64,000 bases of DNA, from NCBI GenBank assembly GCA_963843455.1, contig CAWJKE010000008.1, forward strand, positions 372,001 through 436,000. Direction: 5' to 3'. Under the pieces are notes generated by a model, which did not search any database, was not told where the DNA came from, and was given only the letters and a program-made list of their open reading frames with translations. Both the position numbers and the translations under genes were made by a program. Source of the stretch: CAIQPS01 sp963843455 (GTDB taxonomy: Bacteria; Actinomycetota; Thermoleophilia; RBG-16-64-13). This document shows positions 38,055 through 46,333 of the stretch, piece by piece. Every line of letters begins with the position of its first letter. Position 1 is the first letter of the stretch.

Positions 38055-40037
38055 CTACTCGGCGGGCACCATACCGGCCGCGGGCTCGGTCTTCGGGACT
38101 ATCGGGGGAGAGGCGCGGTGCTCCTCCATCATGTCCGGCTTGGTCATCTTCGACACCAGGTAGATGGCGATGAAGCTCAGCGGGATGGAGATGATGCCCG
38201 GGTTCTTGAGCGGGATCGGCGCATCGGCGGGATTCAAGCCGAACAGTTCCCACGCGGTGGGTGAGAACAAGATGAGGCCGACGGAGACGACGGTACCCAC
38301 GATGATCGAGGCGACCATCCCGGTGGAGGTCGTGCGCTTCCAAAACAGCATCATGATGATGCAGGGCAGGTTGGCCGAGGCAGCGACGGCGAAGGCGAGA
38401 CCAACCAGAAACGAAACGTTGATCCCCTGGAACGCGAGTCCCAGGAGGATCGCGATCCCGCCGACGACGAAGGCACTGACGCGACCAGCCACGACCTTCT
38501 GGCGCTCGGTCTTGATCAGGCCGCCGAAGCGGTCCATCAAGTCGTGCGCGACCGCGCCCGAGGCGGCGATGATGAGACCGCTCACCGTGCCGAGGACGGT
38601 GGCGAAGGCGATGGCGGAGATCATGGCGAACAGGAAGGTGCCGAACGACTTCGCCAGCAGCGGCGCCGACATGTTGTTGTCAAGCACGTTTATGGTGGCG
38701 TTCGTCATCGCCCCCAATCCCAGGAAGAGCGTCAGCACGTAGAAGAAACCGATGGCGGCGATGGCGACCACGGTCGACTTCCGCGCCGCCCTCTGGCTGG
38801 GAACGGTGTAGTAACGGATGAGGATGTGCGGCAGAGCCGCGGTCCCGAGGAATAGCGCGATCATCAGGGAGACGAAGTCGACCCGGTCGACCCAGGACCC
38901 CTCCACCTTGAAGTTCAGGCCGGGGCGGGTCACTGTATCTCCCGGGGTGGGGGACTCGTAGTACACCGAGATAGATTGGCCGGCGTCCGTCCACGCGGCC
39001 TTCTTCCAAAGACCGATGGTGCTATCGGGCGCCCCGATCTTCGCCAGGTAGCTGAAAGGACTCAGAGCCCCGGTGTTGGCGTCCGTTTCCCCCTCGATGC
39101 GGCTCATGTTCCCCACCAGCCGCAACTGATTATCGTCGGATGCAGGTGCACCGTTGATGTACTTGGCGCCGTCCTCACTGACTACGACCTCTTGGGTCTC
39201 GTGGAGCGCCACCGCGTCCGCGCCGACAGTGGCTTTCCACCACGTGGTAACACCCTCATGCTGGAGTTGAACGAAGGTGGTGACCTTGTCCTTCACCTTG
39301 ACGTCGTGCGTGCCGACCACCGTATAGGCCGGGTCTGTGGGCGCGATCGCGCCGTTCGTCTGAGTGGCGGTGATCGTCTTGTACTCGTAGAACGGGACTT
39401 TGCCTCCCTGATCGGGCGCGGTGGAAAGGCCGCGCACCAGGAGGGCGATCACGATCACGAGAGCGAAGACGATCAGGAGCGAACCCTTGATGAACTGAAC
39501 GTAGGTGGTGGAGGTCATGCCCGCCGTGGCGACGATCGTTATGACGATGACGCCGACGAGGACCACACCCACCCAGTACGGGAAGCCGAGCAGCGGCTCG
39601 ATAAGCACGCCGGCCCCGACCATCTGCGGGATGAGGTAGAAGATGGATACGATGAGCGTCGCTAGGGCGGCAAAAAGCTTCACCTTGCGCTTATTGAACT
39701 TCGCGTCCAACGCGTCTGTGAAGGTGTATCGACCCAGGCGCCGCATAGGCTCGGCAACGACGAAGAGGGCCACGACCCAGCCGGCCAGGTAGCCGATCGA
39801 GTAGAGGAAACCATCGTAGCCGGCGACCGCGATGAGCCCGCAGATGCCGAGGAACGACGCCGCCGAGAGATAGTCCCCGGCGAAGGCGATACCGTTGACC
39901 CCCCAGTGGATACGTCCACCAGCTGCGTAGTATCCGCTGGCGGAGCGGGCCCGCCGGGCCGTGTAGAAGGACACGAAAAGGACAAGCCCGACGATTACGA
40001 TGAAGATGATTACGGCGAGAGCGGAGACTTCGCCCAT
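38055..40037 (-). CDS. Sodium:solute (acetate-type, ActP/MctP) symporter with large extra-cytoplasmic insert
   Basis: The 660-aa protein has the SSS fold and ActP-like segments SGYYAAGGRIHWGVNGIAFAGDYLSAASFLG and FLGTAALPHILIRYYTVPS. Usual ActP has about 550 residues; here a soluble segment of roughly 160 residues (about residues 215-375, with TYVQFIKGSLL before and FVSLMIALFLGTAALPH after) is inserted after helix 6. Its uptake substrate is probably acetate or a related monocarboxylate. The DUF485 gene ends 1 nt upstream of its ATG, the usual pairing. Confidence 0.9.
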   Translation of the reverse strand: MGEVSALAVIIFIVIVGLVLFVSFYTARRARSASGYYAAGGRIHWGVNGIAFAGDYLSAASFLGICGLIAVAGYDGFLYSIGYLAGWVVALFVVAEPMRRLGRYTFTDALDAKFNKRKVKLFAALATLIVSIFYLIPQMVGAGVLIEPLLGFPYWVGVVLVGVIVITIVATAGMTSTTYVQFIKGSLLIVFALVIVIALLVRGLSTAPDQGGKVPFYEYKTITATQTNGAIAPTDPAYTVVGTHDVKVKDKVTTFVQLQHEGVTTWWKATVGADAVALHETQEVVVSEDGAKYINGAPASDDNQLRLVGNMSRIEGETDANTGALSPFSYLAKIGAPDSTIGLWKKAAWTDAGQSISVYYESPTPGDTVTRPGLNFKVEGSWVDRVDFVSLMIALFLGTAALPHILIRYYTVPSQRAARKSTVVAIAAIGFFYVLTLFLGLGAMTNATINVLDNNMSAPLLAKSFGTFLFAMISAIAFATVLGTVSGLIIAASGAVAHDLMDRFGGLIKTERQKVVAGRVSAFVVGGIAILLGLAFQGINVSFLVGLAFAVAASANLPCIIMMLFWKRTTSTGMVASIIVGTVVSVGLILFSPTAWELFGLNPADAPIPLKNPGIISIPLSFIAIYLVSKMTKPDMMEEHRASPPIVPKTEPAAGMVPAE

Positions 40038-40038
40038 A

Positions 40039-40320
40039 TCAGGCCTTCCCCTCGGTCTCGAAAGTCTTCTCGTGCCGGGTGCACAGCCAGTTGTAAACGA
40101 GGGCGAGCAGGAAGGCTATGATGATCAGCGCGAAACCATAGATGATCGCGAGGTTGAGACCGGCCACCACCATGGTGCCCATGGCCTTGGGCCACACGAC
40201 GTTGATTATGATGAAGATCACGTAGAGAGTGCCGTAGAAGGCCAGCATCTTGAGCCCAAGGCGCCGCTTGTACGCAGCCGCCTCGTCGATGCCGTGAACC
40301 TGTGCAGGCTCGTGGAGCAT
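40039..40320 (-). CDS. DUF485 membrane protein
   Basis: The 93-aa protein has two hydrophobic helices (MLAFYGTLYVIFIIINVVWP and NLAIIYGFALIIIAFLLALVY) and ends in LCTRHEKTFETEGKA, the DUF485 pattern. Such proteins accompany SSS acetate symporters and are thought to assist them. ATG 40320 is chosen over 40326 because GGAGAGGGGG is then about 7 nt upstream. The stop lies 1 nt before the symporter ATG. Confidence 0.88.
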   Translation of the reverse strand: MLHEPAQVHGIDEAAAYKRRLGLKMLAFYGTLYVIFIIINVVWPKAMGTMVVAGLNLAIIYGFALIIIAFLLALVYNWLCTRHEKTFETEGKA

Positions 40321-40526
40321 GCGCATCCCCCTCTCCATAGACGGTGGCCGCGAAGGGCCAACTGCTTGTTTACGCCCCTGCCGATGGCAGAGACGCCCCA
40401 GGGCATTGTGGGTGCTGGCGACCGTCCGTGTCAAGTGGGGGCAGGAGGCCCTCTCCGCAGCCCTAACGCCTGCCGGGATGTTGTGCCGATATAGGTGAGA
40501 GGCCAGTGAGTTAGAATCGGGGCAGA

Positions 40527-41228
40527 ATGATTCTTTGGGGAGACATAGCGGAGTTCCCGCTCTTCGGGGTGCTGCAGTTCCTTGCGACACAGCGGCGGAC
40601 CGGGGTGCTCGAGATCCAGGACTTCGAGGAGCAAGGCGCCGTGTACCTATCCGCCGGACGGATCGAGGCGATCAGCCTGGCGCAGGCCGATGAGGATCTT
40701 GGCTCCCGGCTTGTGGCCGCTGGGGCGCTGACCGAGACGGAAGTCAAGGAGTGCTGGATGCGGTGGTCCAACGATGACGAGGGTCCTCCTCTTCTCGCGC
40801 GACTGCTGCAGGCCGCTCACGCCGACACCCCGGCTTTGGTCTCGGTGGTCGACAAGCATGCCGCCGATCAGGTCATGCAACTGATGTACTGGACCTCGGG
40901 GACCTTCAGGTTCATCGTGCCCGCGCATTTGGCGCATTTCCGGGCGGTGCCGTCCATCTCCGTGGAGAACTTGTTGCTCGACGCCTACCGAAGGGTTGAC
41001 GAGGGGGAAAGGCCGCGCAGGGAGAAGATCTTCGTCGAGGAAGAACTATGCCTGAGTTGCACGATGGAATGCTCCGACAAGATCAAAGCGCGCTATCTCA
41101 AGCAGGACGTGTGTCTGTGGCGCAACATGCCGAGCGTCCTCAAGGATGCCACTTTCCAGGGACGCCGGAGGAAACGGGCCCTCGAGATCCTCGAAGAGGA
41201 CGACCCCGACGATCTTGCCTTCATCTGA
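40527..41228 (+). CDS. DUF4388-domain protein with C-terminal cysteine motif
   Basis: The 233-aa protein begins with a DUF4388 (PatA-type) domain: GVLQFLATQRRTGVLEIQDF, GAVYLSAGRIEAISLAQ. A second part (QVMQLMYWTSGTFRFIVP) repeats the pattern. The C-terminal segment has CLSCTMECSDK and a later Cys, possibly a metal or redox site. DUF4388 proteins are linked to gliding and signalling but lack an assigned reaction. A TAGAAT -10 lies only 9 nt before the ATG, suggesting a short leader. It is followed by rlmH after 21 nt. Confidence 0.75.
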   Translation: MILWGDIAEFPLFGVLQFLATQRRTGVLEIQDFEEQGAVYLSAGRIEAISLAQADEDLGSRLVAAGALTETEVKECWMRWSNDDEGPPLLARLLQAAHADTPALVSVVDKHAADQVMQLMYWTSGTFRFIVPAHLAHFRAVPSISVENLLLDAYRRVDEGERPRREKIFVEEELCLSCTMECSDKIKARYLKQDVCLWRNMPSVLKDATFQGRRRKRALEILEEDDPDDLAFI

Positions 41229-41249
41229 CGTTGTCGCGGGGCGGTGCAA

Positions 41250-41711
41250 ATGCGGCTGACCCTCATCTGTGTGGGGCGTCTGGCTCGCGAGCATCGATCG
41301 GTATGGGCCCACTACGAGGGACTCCTGCGGCCGTACGCTGAGGTGGAGGTACTCGAGGTACCCGAGACACCTCTGGCCGGGGGAGAGGACACTGCCCGGG
41401 GGAGAGAAGGGGCGGCTTTGCTCGGCTTGCTCCGCAAGGGGGCCTTCACCATCGCACTCGACAGCCTGGGCCGGCAGTACTCCTCAAGAGAGTGGAGCGA
41501 CTTCCTCGCGCAGAAGAAGCTCCACGGTCTGAGTCACTTCCAATTCCTTCTCGGCGGAACTGCCGGACTCGACACTCGTGTCCTCGCGGCGGCGGACGAG
41601 CGCTGGTCTCTTTCACGTTTGACTTTCCCTCATCAGATGGCACGGTGTATCGTTCTGGAGCAGTTGTACCGGGCCATCCGCATCGAGCGCGGAGAGCCCT
41701 ATCATCACTAG
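41250..41711 (+). CDS. rlmH: 23S rRNA (pseudouridine1915-N3)-methyltransferase
   Basis: The 153-aa SPOUT enzyme methylates pseudouridine 1915 of 23S rRNA with SAM. Signatures are LTLICVGRLA at the N-terminus, LDSLGRQYSSREWSDFL, the SAM-binding knot FLLGGTAGLD, and the C-terminal VLEQLYRAIRIERGEPYHH. ATG 41250 is chosen; GTG 41244 would add two residues. It is co-directional with the DUF4388, channel and argS genes. Confidence 0.93.
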   Translation: MRLTLICVGRLAREHRSVWAHYEGLLRPYAEVEVLEVPETPLAGGEDTARGREGAALLGLLRKGAFTIALDSLGRQYSSREWSDFLAQKKLHGLSHFQFLLGGTAGLDTRVLAAADERWSLSRLTFPHQMARCIVLEQLYRAIRIERGEPYHH

Positions 41712-41726
41712 GAAGGTTGCCGCGGA

Positions 41727-42779
41727 ATGAGGCTTCGCCGTCGGAGTGCGCTCAGTATTCCTGGGGAGTTGAAGACCCTTCTCGTCGTCGTCGCCGCGGT
41801 CGTCGCGATCATCGTCGTGGGTACCGTGGGCTACACCGTGATCGAGGGGTGGGGCCTGCTAGACTCCCTCTTCATGACCGTGACCACCATCTTCACGGTC
41901 GGGTTCGGAGAGGTGCACCCGCTCTCGCGTGCGGGCCAGATCTTCACGCTGCTGCTTATCATCGGCGGCGTCGGCACCATCCTGTACGGCCTCGGGCGGA
42001 TGGTCGAGTTCGTGATTGGCGGACAACTCACGGGTGTGTTCCGAAGAAGGGTGGTGCGGCGACAGGTGGACAGGCTGGACTCACATTTCATCATATGCGG
42101 CTACGGCCGGGTCGGGGCGGCGGTGGCCCGACACTTCGCGGCGCACGGCGCGCCATTCGTCGTCGTGGAGAGCGATCCGGAGAGCGTCGAGCGGGTGGAG
42201 GCCGACGGGTTCTTGGCAGTGGCCGGCGACGCGACCGCCGACGAGGTCCTACAGAGCGCCGGTGTCGCTCGCGCGAAAGGCTTGGTGGCCGCGCTTGGGT
42301 CCGACGCGGGCAACATCTTCCTGACGCTGTCGGCCCGGGTCCTCAACCCGAGGCTCCTGATTGTTGCCCGGGCCGGCTCGGACGATATCGTCAACAAGCT
42401 CGAGAGGGCTGGGGCCGATCACGTGGTGACGCCCTATGGTATCGGCGGCAAGAGGATGGCCACGCTCATGCTCAAACCGTTGGTCGGTGATTATCTGGAT
42501 GTGGTCACCGGCGGAGGCGAGTTGGAGTTCCGGGTGGAGGAATTGGAGCTCGGAGGACAGTGTTGCGCCATCGGCCGTTCCATCGGCGACCTGGAGGTCC
42601 GCAGCCGGACGGGAGCCACCATTCTGGCGGTGAGGAGCGCCGCCACGGGGGTCTTCGCCACCAACCCGGCGCCCGAATCGCATTTGAACACCGGCGATAC
42701 GATCATCGCCATCGGTACTCCCGCTCAGATAACCAAGCTCGAGCAGCTCATGGCCGCTCCCGCCGGGGTCGATTCGTAG
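41727..42779 (+). CDS. Potassium channel with TrkA-N/RCK and TrkA-C domains
   Basis: The 350-aa protein has two membrane helices flanking a pore loop with the selectivity filter TIFTVGFGE, then an RCK domain (FIICGYGRVGAAVARHF, NAD-binding type) and a TrkA-C ligand domain. It is the MthK/Kch-like ligand-gated channel architecture, so it should be a K+-selective tetramer gated by Ca2+, nucleotide or pH. ATG 41727 is preceded by GGAAGG. The argS start is 17 nt after its stop. Confidence 0.9.
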   Translation: MRLRRRSALSIPGELKTLLVVVAAVVAIIVVGTVGYTVIEGWGLLDSLFMTVTTIFTVGFGEVHPLSRAGQIFTLLLIIGGVGTILYGLGRMVEFVIGGQLTGVFRRRVVRRQVDRLDSHFIICGYGRVGAAVARHFAAHGAPFVVVESDPESVERVEADGFLAVAGDATADEVLQSAGVARAKGLVAALGSDAGNIFLTLSARVLNPRLLIVARAGSDDIVNKLERAGADHVVTPYGIGGKRMATLMLKPLVGDYLDVVTGGGELEFRVEELELGGQCCAIGRSIGDLEVRSRTGATILAVRSAATGVFATNPAPESHLNTGDTIIAIGTPAQITKLEQLMAAPAGVDS

Positions 42780-42796
42780 AGAGGACGACGGAGCTA

Positions 42797-44575
42797 GTGA
42801 TAACCGAACTCGTTCAGAGAGTGGTGGCCGGCTGGGCTGACGAACATGGGTGGACCGAGACGCCGGCCGTCCGGCTGGAGCGCCCGGCCGAGGAGGCCCA
42901 CGGCGACTACGCCACCCCGGTCTGTATGCAGCTTGCAAAGACCGCCAAACGCGCCCCCAAGGCGCTCGCCGAAGAGTTGCGGGCCCGCCTGTCGGCCGAT
43001 CCGGACATCTCGCCGCTGGTCGAGAGCATCGAGGTGGCGGGGCCCGGCTTTCTCAATTTCACTCTGAGCACCGCGGCGTACGCCGCGGTGATGACCGGGA
43101 TGCTCGAGGAGGGAGAACTGATAGGTCGAGGCGAAGCGCGTCCCCGTCCCTGGGTGAACCTCGAGTTCGTCAGCGTGAACCCCAACGGCCCGCTGCACGT
43201 GGGGCACGGCCGGTATGCCGCCTACGGTGACGCCCTCTACCGGTTGATGGCGTTCAGCGGTGCCAGGGTATCTACCGAGTTCTATATCAACGACTACGGC
43301 CGGCAGATGGACCGTTTCGGCCGCAGCGTGGCCGCCAGATACGCCCAGTCCTTCGGGATCGACCTGCCCGTCCCCACCGATGGATACCAGGGGGAGTACG
43401 TCAAGGATGTGGCGGCGACTATCAGGGCGGAGGCCGGGGATCGATACCTGCCCGCGCTGTCGCAGGCGGCGGCGAGTGTCGGTAGGCCTGCCGCATCGAC
43501 GGCCAGGACGGCGGAAGCTGAGCCGGAAGACGAGGACGAGGGGCTCGACGAGCCCGAAGGGCAGTCCGAGTGGCCGGCAGACTTCGCCGTCGACGAGGCA
43601 GTGGCGTTCTTCCGGCAACGGGCCTGCGCGTTGATGCTCGAAGAGATGCGTCACGAGTTGGCCGCGTTCCGGGTCGAGTTTGACTGCTGGTTCAGCGAGA
43701 CCACCGTTCACGTCGGTGGAGGACTCGATCGGGTAGTCGCCGGACTGCTCGCACAGGGCGAGGCCTACCAGGAGGGCGGCGCCGTCTGGCTGCGTACGAC
43801 TTCGCGGGGTGACGACAAAGACCGGGTGCTCATCCGTGGCAACGGGCGGCCGACCTACTTCGCCGCGGACATCGCGTATCACGAGAACAAGCTCGAACGG
43901 GGATTCGACCATCTCATCAACATCTGGGGCGCCGACCATCACGGCTACGTCCCGCGCATGAAGGCGGCGGTCGAGATCCTCGCGGGCAGGCCGGGCGCCC
44001 TGGAGGTCATCATCGGACAACTTGTCAACCTGATGGAAGAGGGCGAGTCGCGGCAGATGTCCACCCGGCGGGGCGAGATGGTCACCCTTACTGAGTTGGT
44101 GGAAGCCATCGGGGTGGACGCGGCCCGCTTCTTCCTTGTCATGCGGTCGCACGACCAGACCCTCGACCTCGATCTTGGTCTGGCGAAGCAACAGTCGCAG
44201 GAAAACCCTGTCTACTACGTGCAGTACGCGCATGCGCGCATCGCGAGCATCCTGCGCAATGTGCCGGCCGATACCCAAGCCGGCATCCCGGACGGTCCCG
44301 CTGTCTTCGCCACTCCCTACGAGCGGGCCCTCATCAAGCGGCTCGAGACCTTCGGCTGGGTGGTGCAGGATTCCGCCGAACGCCGCGCGCCGCACCGCAT
44401 CGCCGCGTACGCTCAGGAGTTGGCCGCCGATTTCCACGTGTTCTACAAGCACTGCCGGGTGATCGGCGTGCCTCCGGCCGAAGCTGCTTCGCGCCTGGCG
44501 CTGTGTCTGGTGACGAGGACGGTGATATCCCGTTGCCTCGATCTTGTCGGGGTGGCTGCCCCGGAGATCATGTAG
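42797..44575 (+). CDS. argS: Arginyl-tRNA synthetase
   Basis: The 592-aa class I synthetase charges tRNA-Arg. It shows the HIGH motif as NPNGPLHVGHGRYAAYGDAL, VSTEFYINDYGRQ, GADHHGYVPRMKAA, RQMSTRRGEMVTL (KMSK-equivalent) and the anticodon-binding end LCLVTRTVISRCLDLVG. An acidic segment (AEAEPEDEDEGLDEPEGQ) of about 25 residues interrupts the catalytic domain near residue 240. GTG 42797 follows GGAG. It sits 9 kb before lysA-hom-thrC. Confidence 0.94.
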   Translation: MITELVQRVVAGWADEHGWTETPAVRLERPAEEAHGDYATPVCMQLAKTAKRAPKALAEELRARLSADPDISPLVESIEVAGPGFLNFTLSTAAYAAVMTGMLEEGELIGRGEARPRPWVNLEFVSVNPNGPLHVGHGRYAAYGDALYRLMAFSGARVSTEFYINDYGRQMDRFGRSVAARYAQSFGIDLPVPTDGYQGEYVKDVAATIRAEAGDRYLPALSQAAASVGRPAASTARTAEAEPEDEDEGLDEPEGQSEWPADFAVDEAVAFFRQRACALMLEEMRHELAAFRVEFDCWFSETTVHVGGGLDRVVAGLLAQGEAYQEGGAVWLRTTSRGDDKDRVLIRGNGRPTYFAADIAYHENKLERGFDHLINIWGADHHGYVPRMKAAVEILAGRPGALEVIIGQLVNLMEEGESRQMSTRRGEMVTLTELVEAIGVDAARFFLVMRSHDQTLDLDLGLAKQQSQENPVYYVQYAHARIASILRNVPADTQAGIPDGPAVFATPYERALIKRLETFGWVVQDSAERRAPHRIAAYAQELAADFHVFYKHCRVIGVPPAEAASRLALCLVTRTVISRCLDLVGVAAPEIM

Positions 44576-44588
44576 CGGCCGGCCGGCG

Positions 44589-45413
44589 GTGCCCGAACTC
44601 CCCGAAGTCGAGACCGTCAGACGACAGCTCGCCGCTGGTCTGGAGGGCATGACCTTCCTCTCGGTCGAGCAGGTCGAGTCGTTCATGCTGCGGGATTGCC
44701 GCCCGGAGGACGTGCTCACCCTGCTGCCCGGCCGCCACATCGAGCGGGTGGACCGTCTGGGCAAGTTCCTTATCGTAGTCCTGGACGGCGGTGTGTTCCT
44801 CACGCTCCATCTCGGCATGACCGGTCAGTTGCTGATAGACCCGGGGGAGGGTGGCGGGCATACCCGGTTCGTCTTCACCCTGAGCGGCAGAGCTGTTGGC
44901 CGAGCGGTACGCCTCGAATTCCGCGACATGCGCAAGTTCGGCCGGCTGCACCTGACCGCCGGGGCGCCGGCTCCCCGGCTCGCCGTGCTCGGTCCCGACG
45001 CCTTGGAAGGGGAATGGGACGCCGGGTACCTCGCTCGCCGTCTGCGCGGGCGGTCGGCCCCTCTCAAGGCGTTCCTTCTCGATCAGAGACACCTGGCTGG
45101 CATAGGGAATATCTACGCGGACGAGATCTTGTGGTGGACGGCGCTGTCGCCCTTGCGGTCAGCGGGTTCCTTGACCGAGGAACAGGTGTGCTGCCTTGCC
45201 GACGAGATACGGACAAGACTGGCGGAGGGAGTGCGACTGCTGGGCTGCACGCTGTCGGACTTCGTCGACACCCAAGGCCGGGCCGGCAGCTTCCAGGACT
45301 GGCTGCAGGCCTACGGCAGACAAGGACTTGTCTGCCGGCGCTGCGGCGGCACCATGGTGCGCACGGTGGTGGGGGGGCGCGGGACCTGTTTCTGTCCAGG
45401 CTGCCAGAGGTAG
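44589..45413 (+). CDS. mutM: Formamidopyrimidine-DNA glycosylase
   Basis: The 274-aa enzyme removes 8-oxoguanine and formamidopyrimidines and nicks the abasic strand. It starts PELPEVETVRRQL with catalytic Pro2 and Glu3, has LGKFLIVVLDGG, HLGMTGQLL, GIGNIYADEILW and the zinc finger CRRCGGTMVRTVVGGRGTCFCPGCQ. GTG 44589 is 13 nt after argS. All catalytic elements are intact. Confidence 0.95.
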   Translation: MPELPEVETVRRQLAAGLEGMTFLSVEQVESFMLRDCRPEDVLTLLPGRHIERVDRLGKFLIVVLDGGVFLTLHLGMTGQLLIDPGEGGGHTRFVFTLSGRAVGRAVRLEFRDMRKFGRLHLTAGAPAPRLAVLGPDALEGEWDAGYLARRLRGRSAPLKAFLLDQRHLAGIGNIYADEILWWTALSPLRSAGSLTEEQVCCLADEIRTRLAEGVRLLGCTLSDFVDTQGRAGSFQDWLQAYGRQGLVCRRCGGTMVRTVVGGRGTCFCPGCQR

Positions 45414-45475
45414 GGTGGCGGACCGGCCCGCCGTCGCCGACAGCGGGTGGTCACGCGGCGGCTGCCCAGCGCAAC

Positions 45476-45630
45476 AAAAAACGAGCCCCGAGTGGACTCG
45501 CTTTTCATCTTTCAACGGCTCCTACTTCGTCCCCGCTTCGCTGTACTCCGCGATCATTTACCTTCGCGTTTCCTCTGCGGGTCCCCTTGTAAGCTCCTCA
45601 GATGCTGCGTCTGAACTCTCGGGACTCTGT
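45476..45630 (-). ncRNA. Candidate small RNA, unidentified
   Basis: A minus-strand promoter (TTGACG at 45663-45658, 16-nt spacer, TAAAAT at 45641-45636) predicts a start near 45630. An intrinsic terminator ends near 45476. The roughly 150-nt product has no plausible ORF and contains a CGCGA/TCGCG hairpin. It does not match tmRNA, 4.5S or RNase P landmarks that I can recognise. Existence is inference from promoter plus terminator. Confidence 0.35.
45482..45500. terminator. Bidirectional intrinsic terminator downstream of mutM
   Basis: On the minus strand CGAGTCC and GGGCTCG pair (one U-G) around ACTCG, followed by six U; preceding AAAAG allows a shorter CTTTT run on the plus strand. It would end mutM transcription and the minus-strand candidate RNA. 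Confidence 0.65.
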
Positions 45631-45635
45631 TAAGA

Positions 45636-45663
45636 ATTTTACTCGGTTCGACCGGCCCGTCAA
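45636..45663 (-). promoter_or_regulatory. Strong sigma70-type promoter on the minus strand
   Basis: TTGACG (45663-45658) and TAAAAT (45641-45636) with a 16-nt spacer, within GC-rich DNA and facing no gene. It points at the candidate small RNA. Confidence 0.5.
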
Positions 45664-45833
45664 GTCCCTACCGGTCCTTTTCCAGGGGAAAGAAACCGGT
45701 GTTACCGTGAACTCGCAGCGGAAGGGCCGTCCGCTTGGAGCGTACGAGGAGACTCGCGACTGGGGAGGGATCGGGGCGGGCCGGGGAATCGGCTTGTGGT
45801 AGAATTCCTGCCTCCCGGCGGGTCTACGGGCGG

Positions 45834-45909
45834 GCGGAGTTAACTCAGTTGGTAGAGTGCCAGCTTCCCAAGCTGGATGTCGCGGGTTCGACCCCCGTAC
45901 TCCGCTCCA
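45834..45909 (+). tRNA. tRNA-Gly (anticodon CCC)
   Basis: A complete cloverleaf: acceptor GCGGAGT/ACTCCGC, D arm ACTCAGTTGGTAGAGT, anticodon stem CCAGC/GCTGG with loop TTCCCAA (anticodon CCC), T arm GCGGGTTCGACCCCCGT, discriminator T and encoded CCA. It decodes GGG. TAGAAT 29 nt upstream is the probable -10. Confidence 0.95.
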
Positions 45910-45952
45910 TTCTCCCCTCATCCTATCTCGCGCGTCGCGTCATTGAAGCCCC

Positions 45953-45982
45953 TTGTCTCTCCGGTACCCCGGTGAGTATCAT
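45953..45982 (+). promoter_or_regulatory. csoR promoter with CsoR-type operator candidate
   Basis: TTGTCT (45953-45958), an 18-nt spacer and TATCAT (45977-45982) form a promoter whose spacer contains a GC-rich imperfect palindrome (GTACCCCGGTGAGTAT). CsoR proteins bind such sites, so autorepression is likely. Palindrome match is only partial. Confidence 0.4.
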
Positions 45983-46024
45983 CGCGGCGTGGGCAAAAGC
46001 CCTTCCAGGGCGAAGGAGGACCGG

Positions 46025-46333
46025 ATGTCGACTGACGCCGCGGACGCCAAACGGGCCATGGCCGAGGATGATGCGCGCATACTCAACCGGTTGGCGCGTA
46101 TCGAGGGCCAGGTGCGGGGCCTGCAACGGATGATCGAGCAGGGCAAGGATTGCGAGGAGATCCTCGCGCAGTTGGCTGCTGTCAAATCCGCCCTCGACCG
46201 GGTAGGCACTTACCTCATAAGCCATCACATGAAAGATTGTCTCGAGGACCAGACGGGGGCGCAACTCGACCCGGCCGCCCTCGAGAAGGCGTTTGACGTC
46301 TTCTTCAAGTACGTCCAGTGCATGCGCTCGTAA
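46025..46333 (+). CDS. CsoR/RcnR-family metal- or persulfide-sensing repressor
   Basis: The 102-aa all-helical protein belongs to DUF156. The metal-site residues Cys43, His68 and Cys72 (KDCEE, HMKDC) match the Cu(I) CsoR pattern, and the retained His argues against a pure persulfide sensor. A strong AAGGAGG precedes ATG 46025. No copper exporter is in the window, so its regulon is elsewhere. The 3' end overlaps the convergent hydrolase by about 29 nt. Confidence 0.88.
   Translation: MSTDAADAKRAMAEDDARILNRLARIEGQVRGLQRMIEQGKDCEEILAQLAAVKSALDRVGTYLISHHMKDCLEDQTGAQLDPAALEKAFDVFFKYVQCMRS

Larger units (their letters stand above)
45414..45833. other. 420-nt structured intergenic region
   Basis: No credible protein is seen. 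It holds a bidirectional terminator (45476-45500), a candidate small RNA and promoter on the minus strand (45476-45663), hairpins with self-complementary ACCGGT blocks (45670-45675 and 45695-45700 enclosing paired CTTTTCC/GGGAAAG), AGCGGA/TCCGCT near 45718-45735, CGAG/CTCG near 45745-45756, and TAGAAT (45800-45805), the likely tRNA -10. Confidence 0.5.

Noticed and set aside
42794..44818. 674-aa open frame antisense to argS
   Set aside because: It mirrors argS and mutM in high-GC sequence; no family motif is seen, and argS is certain.
45414..45833. tmRNA, RNase P RNA or 4.5S RNA in the intergenic region
   Set aside because: Neither strand shows the tRNA-like ends of tmRNA, the P4 motifs of RNase P RNA, or the GGAAGC core of 4.5S RNA.
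45598..45921. 107-aa frame across the tRNA-Gly region on the minus strand
   Set aside because: It includes the complement of the tRNA and reads as a typical spurious translation (VRGSNPRHPAWEAG).
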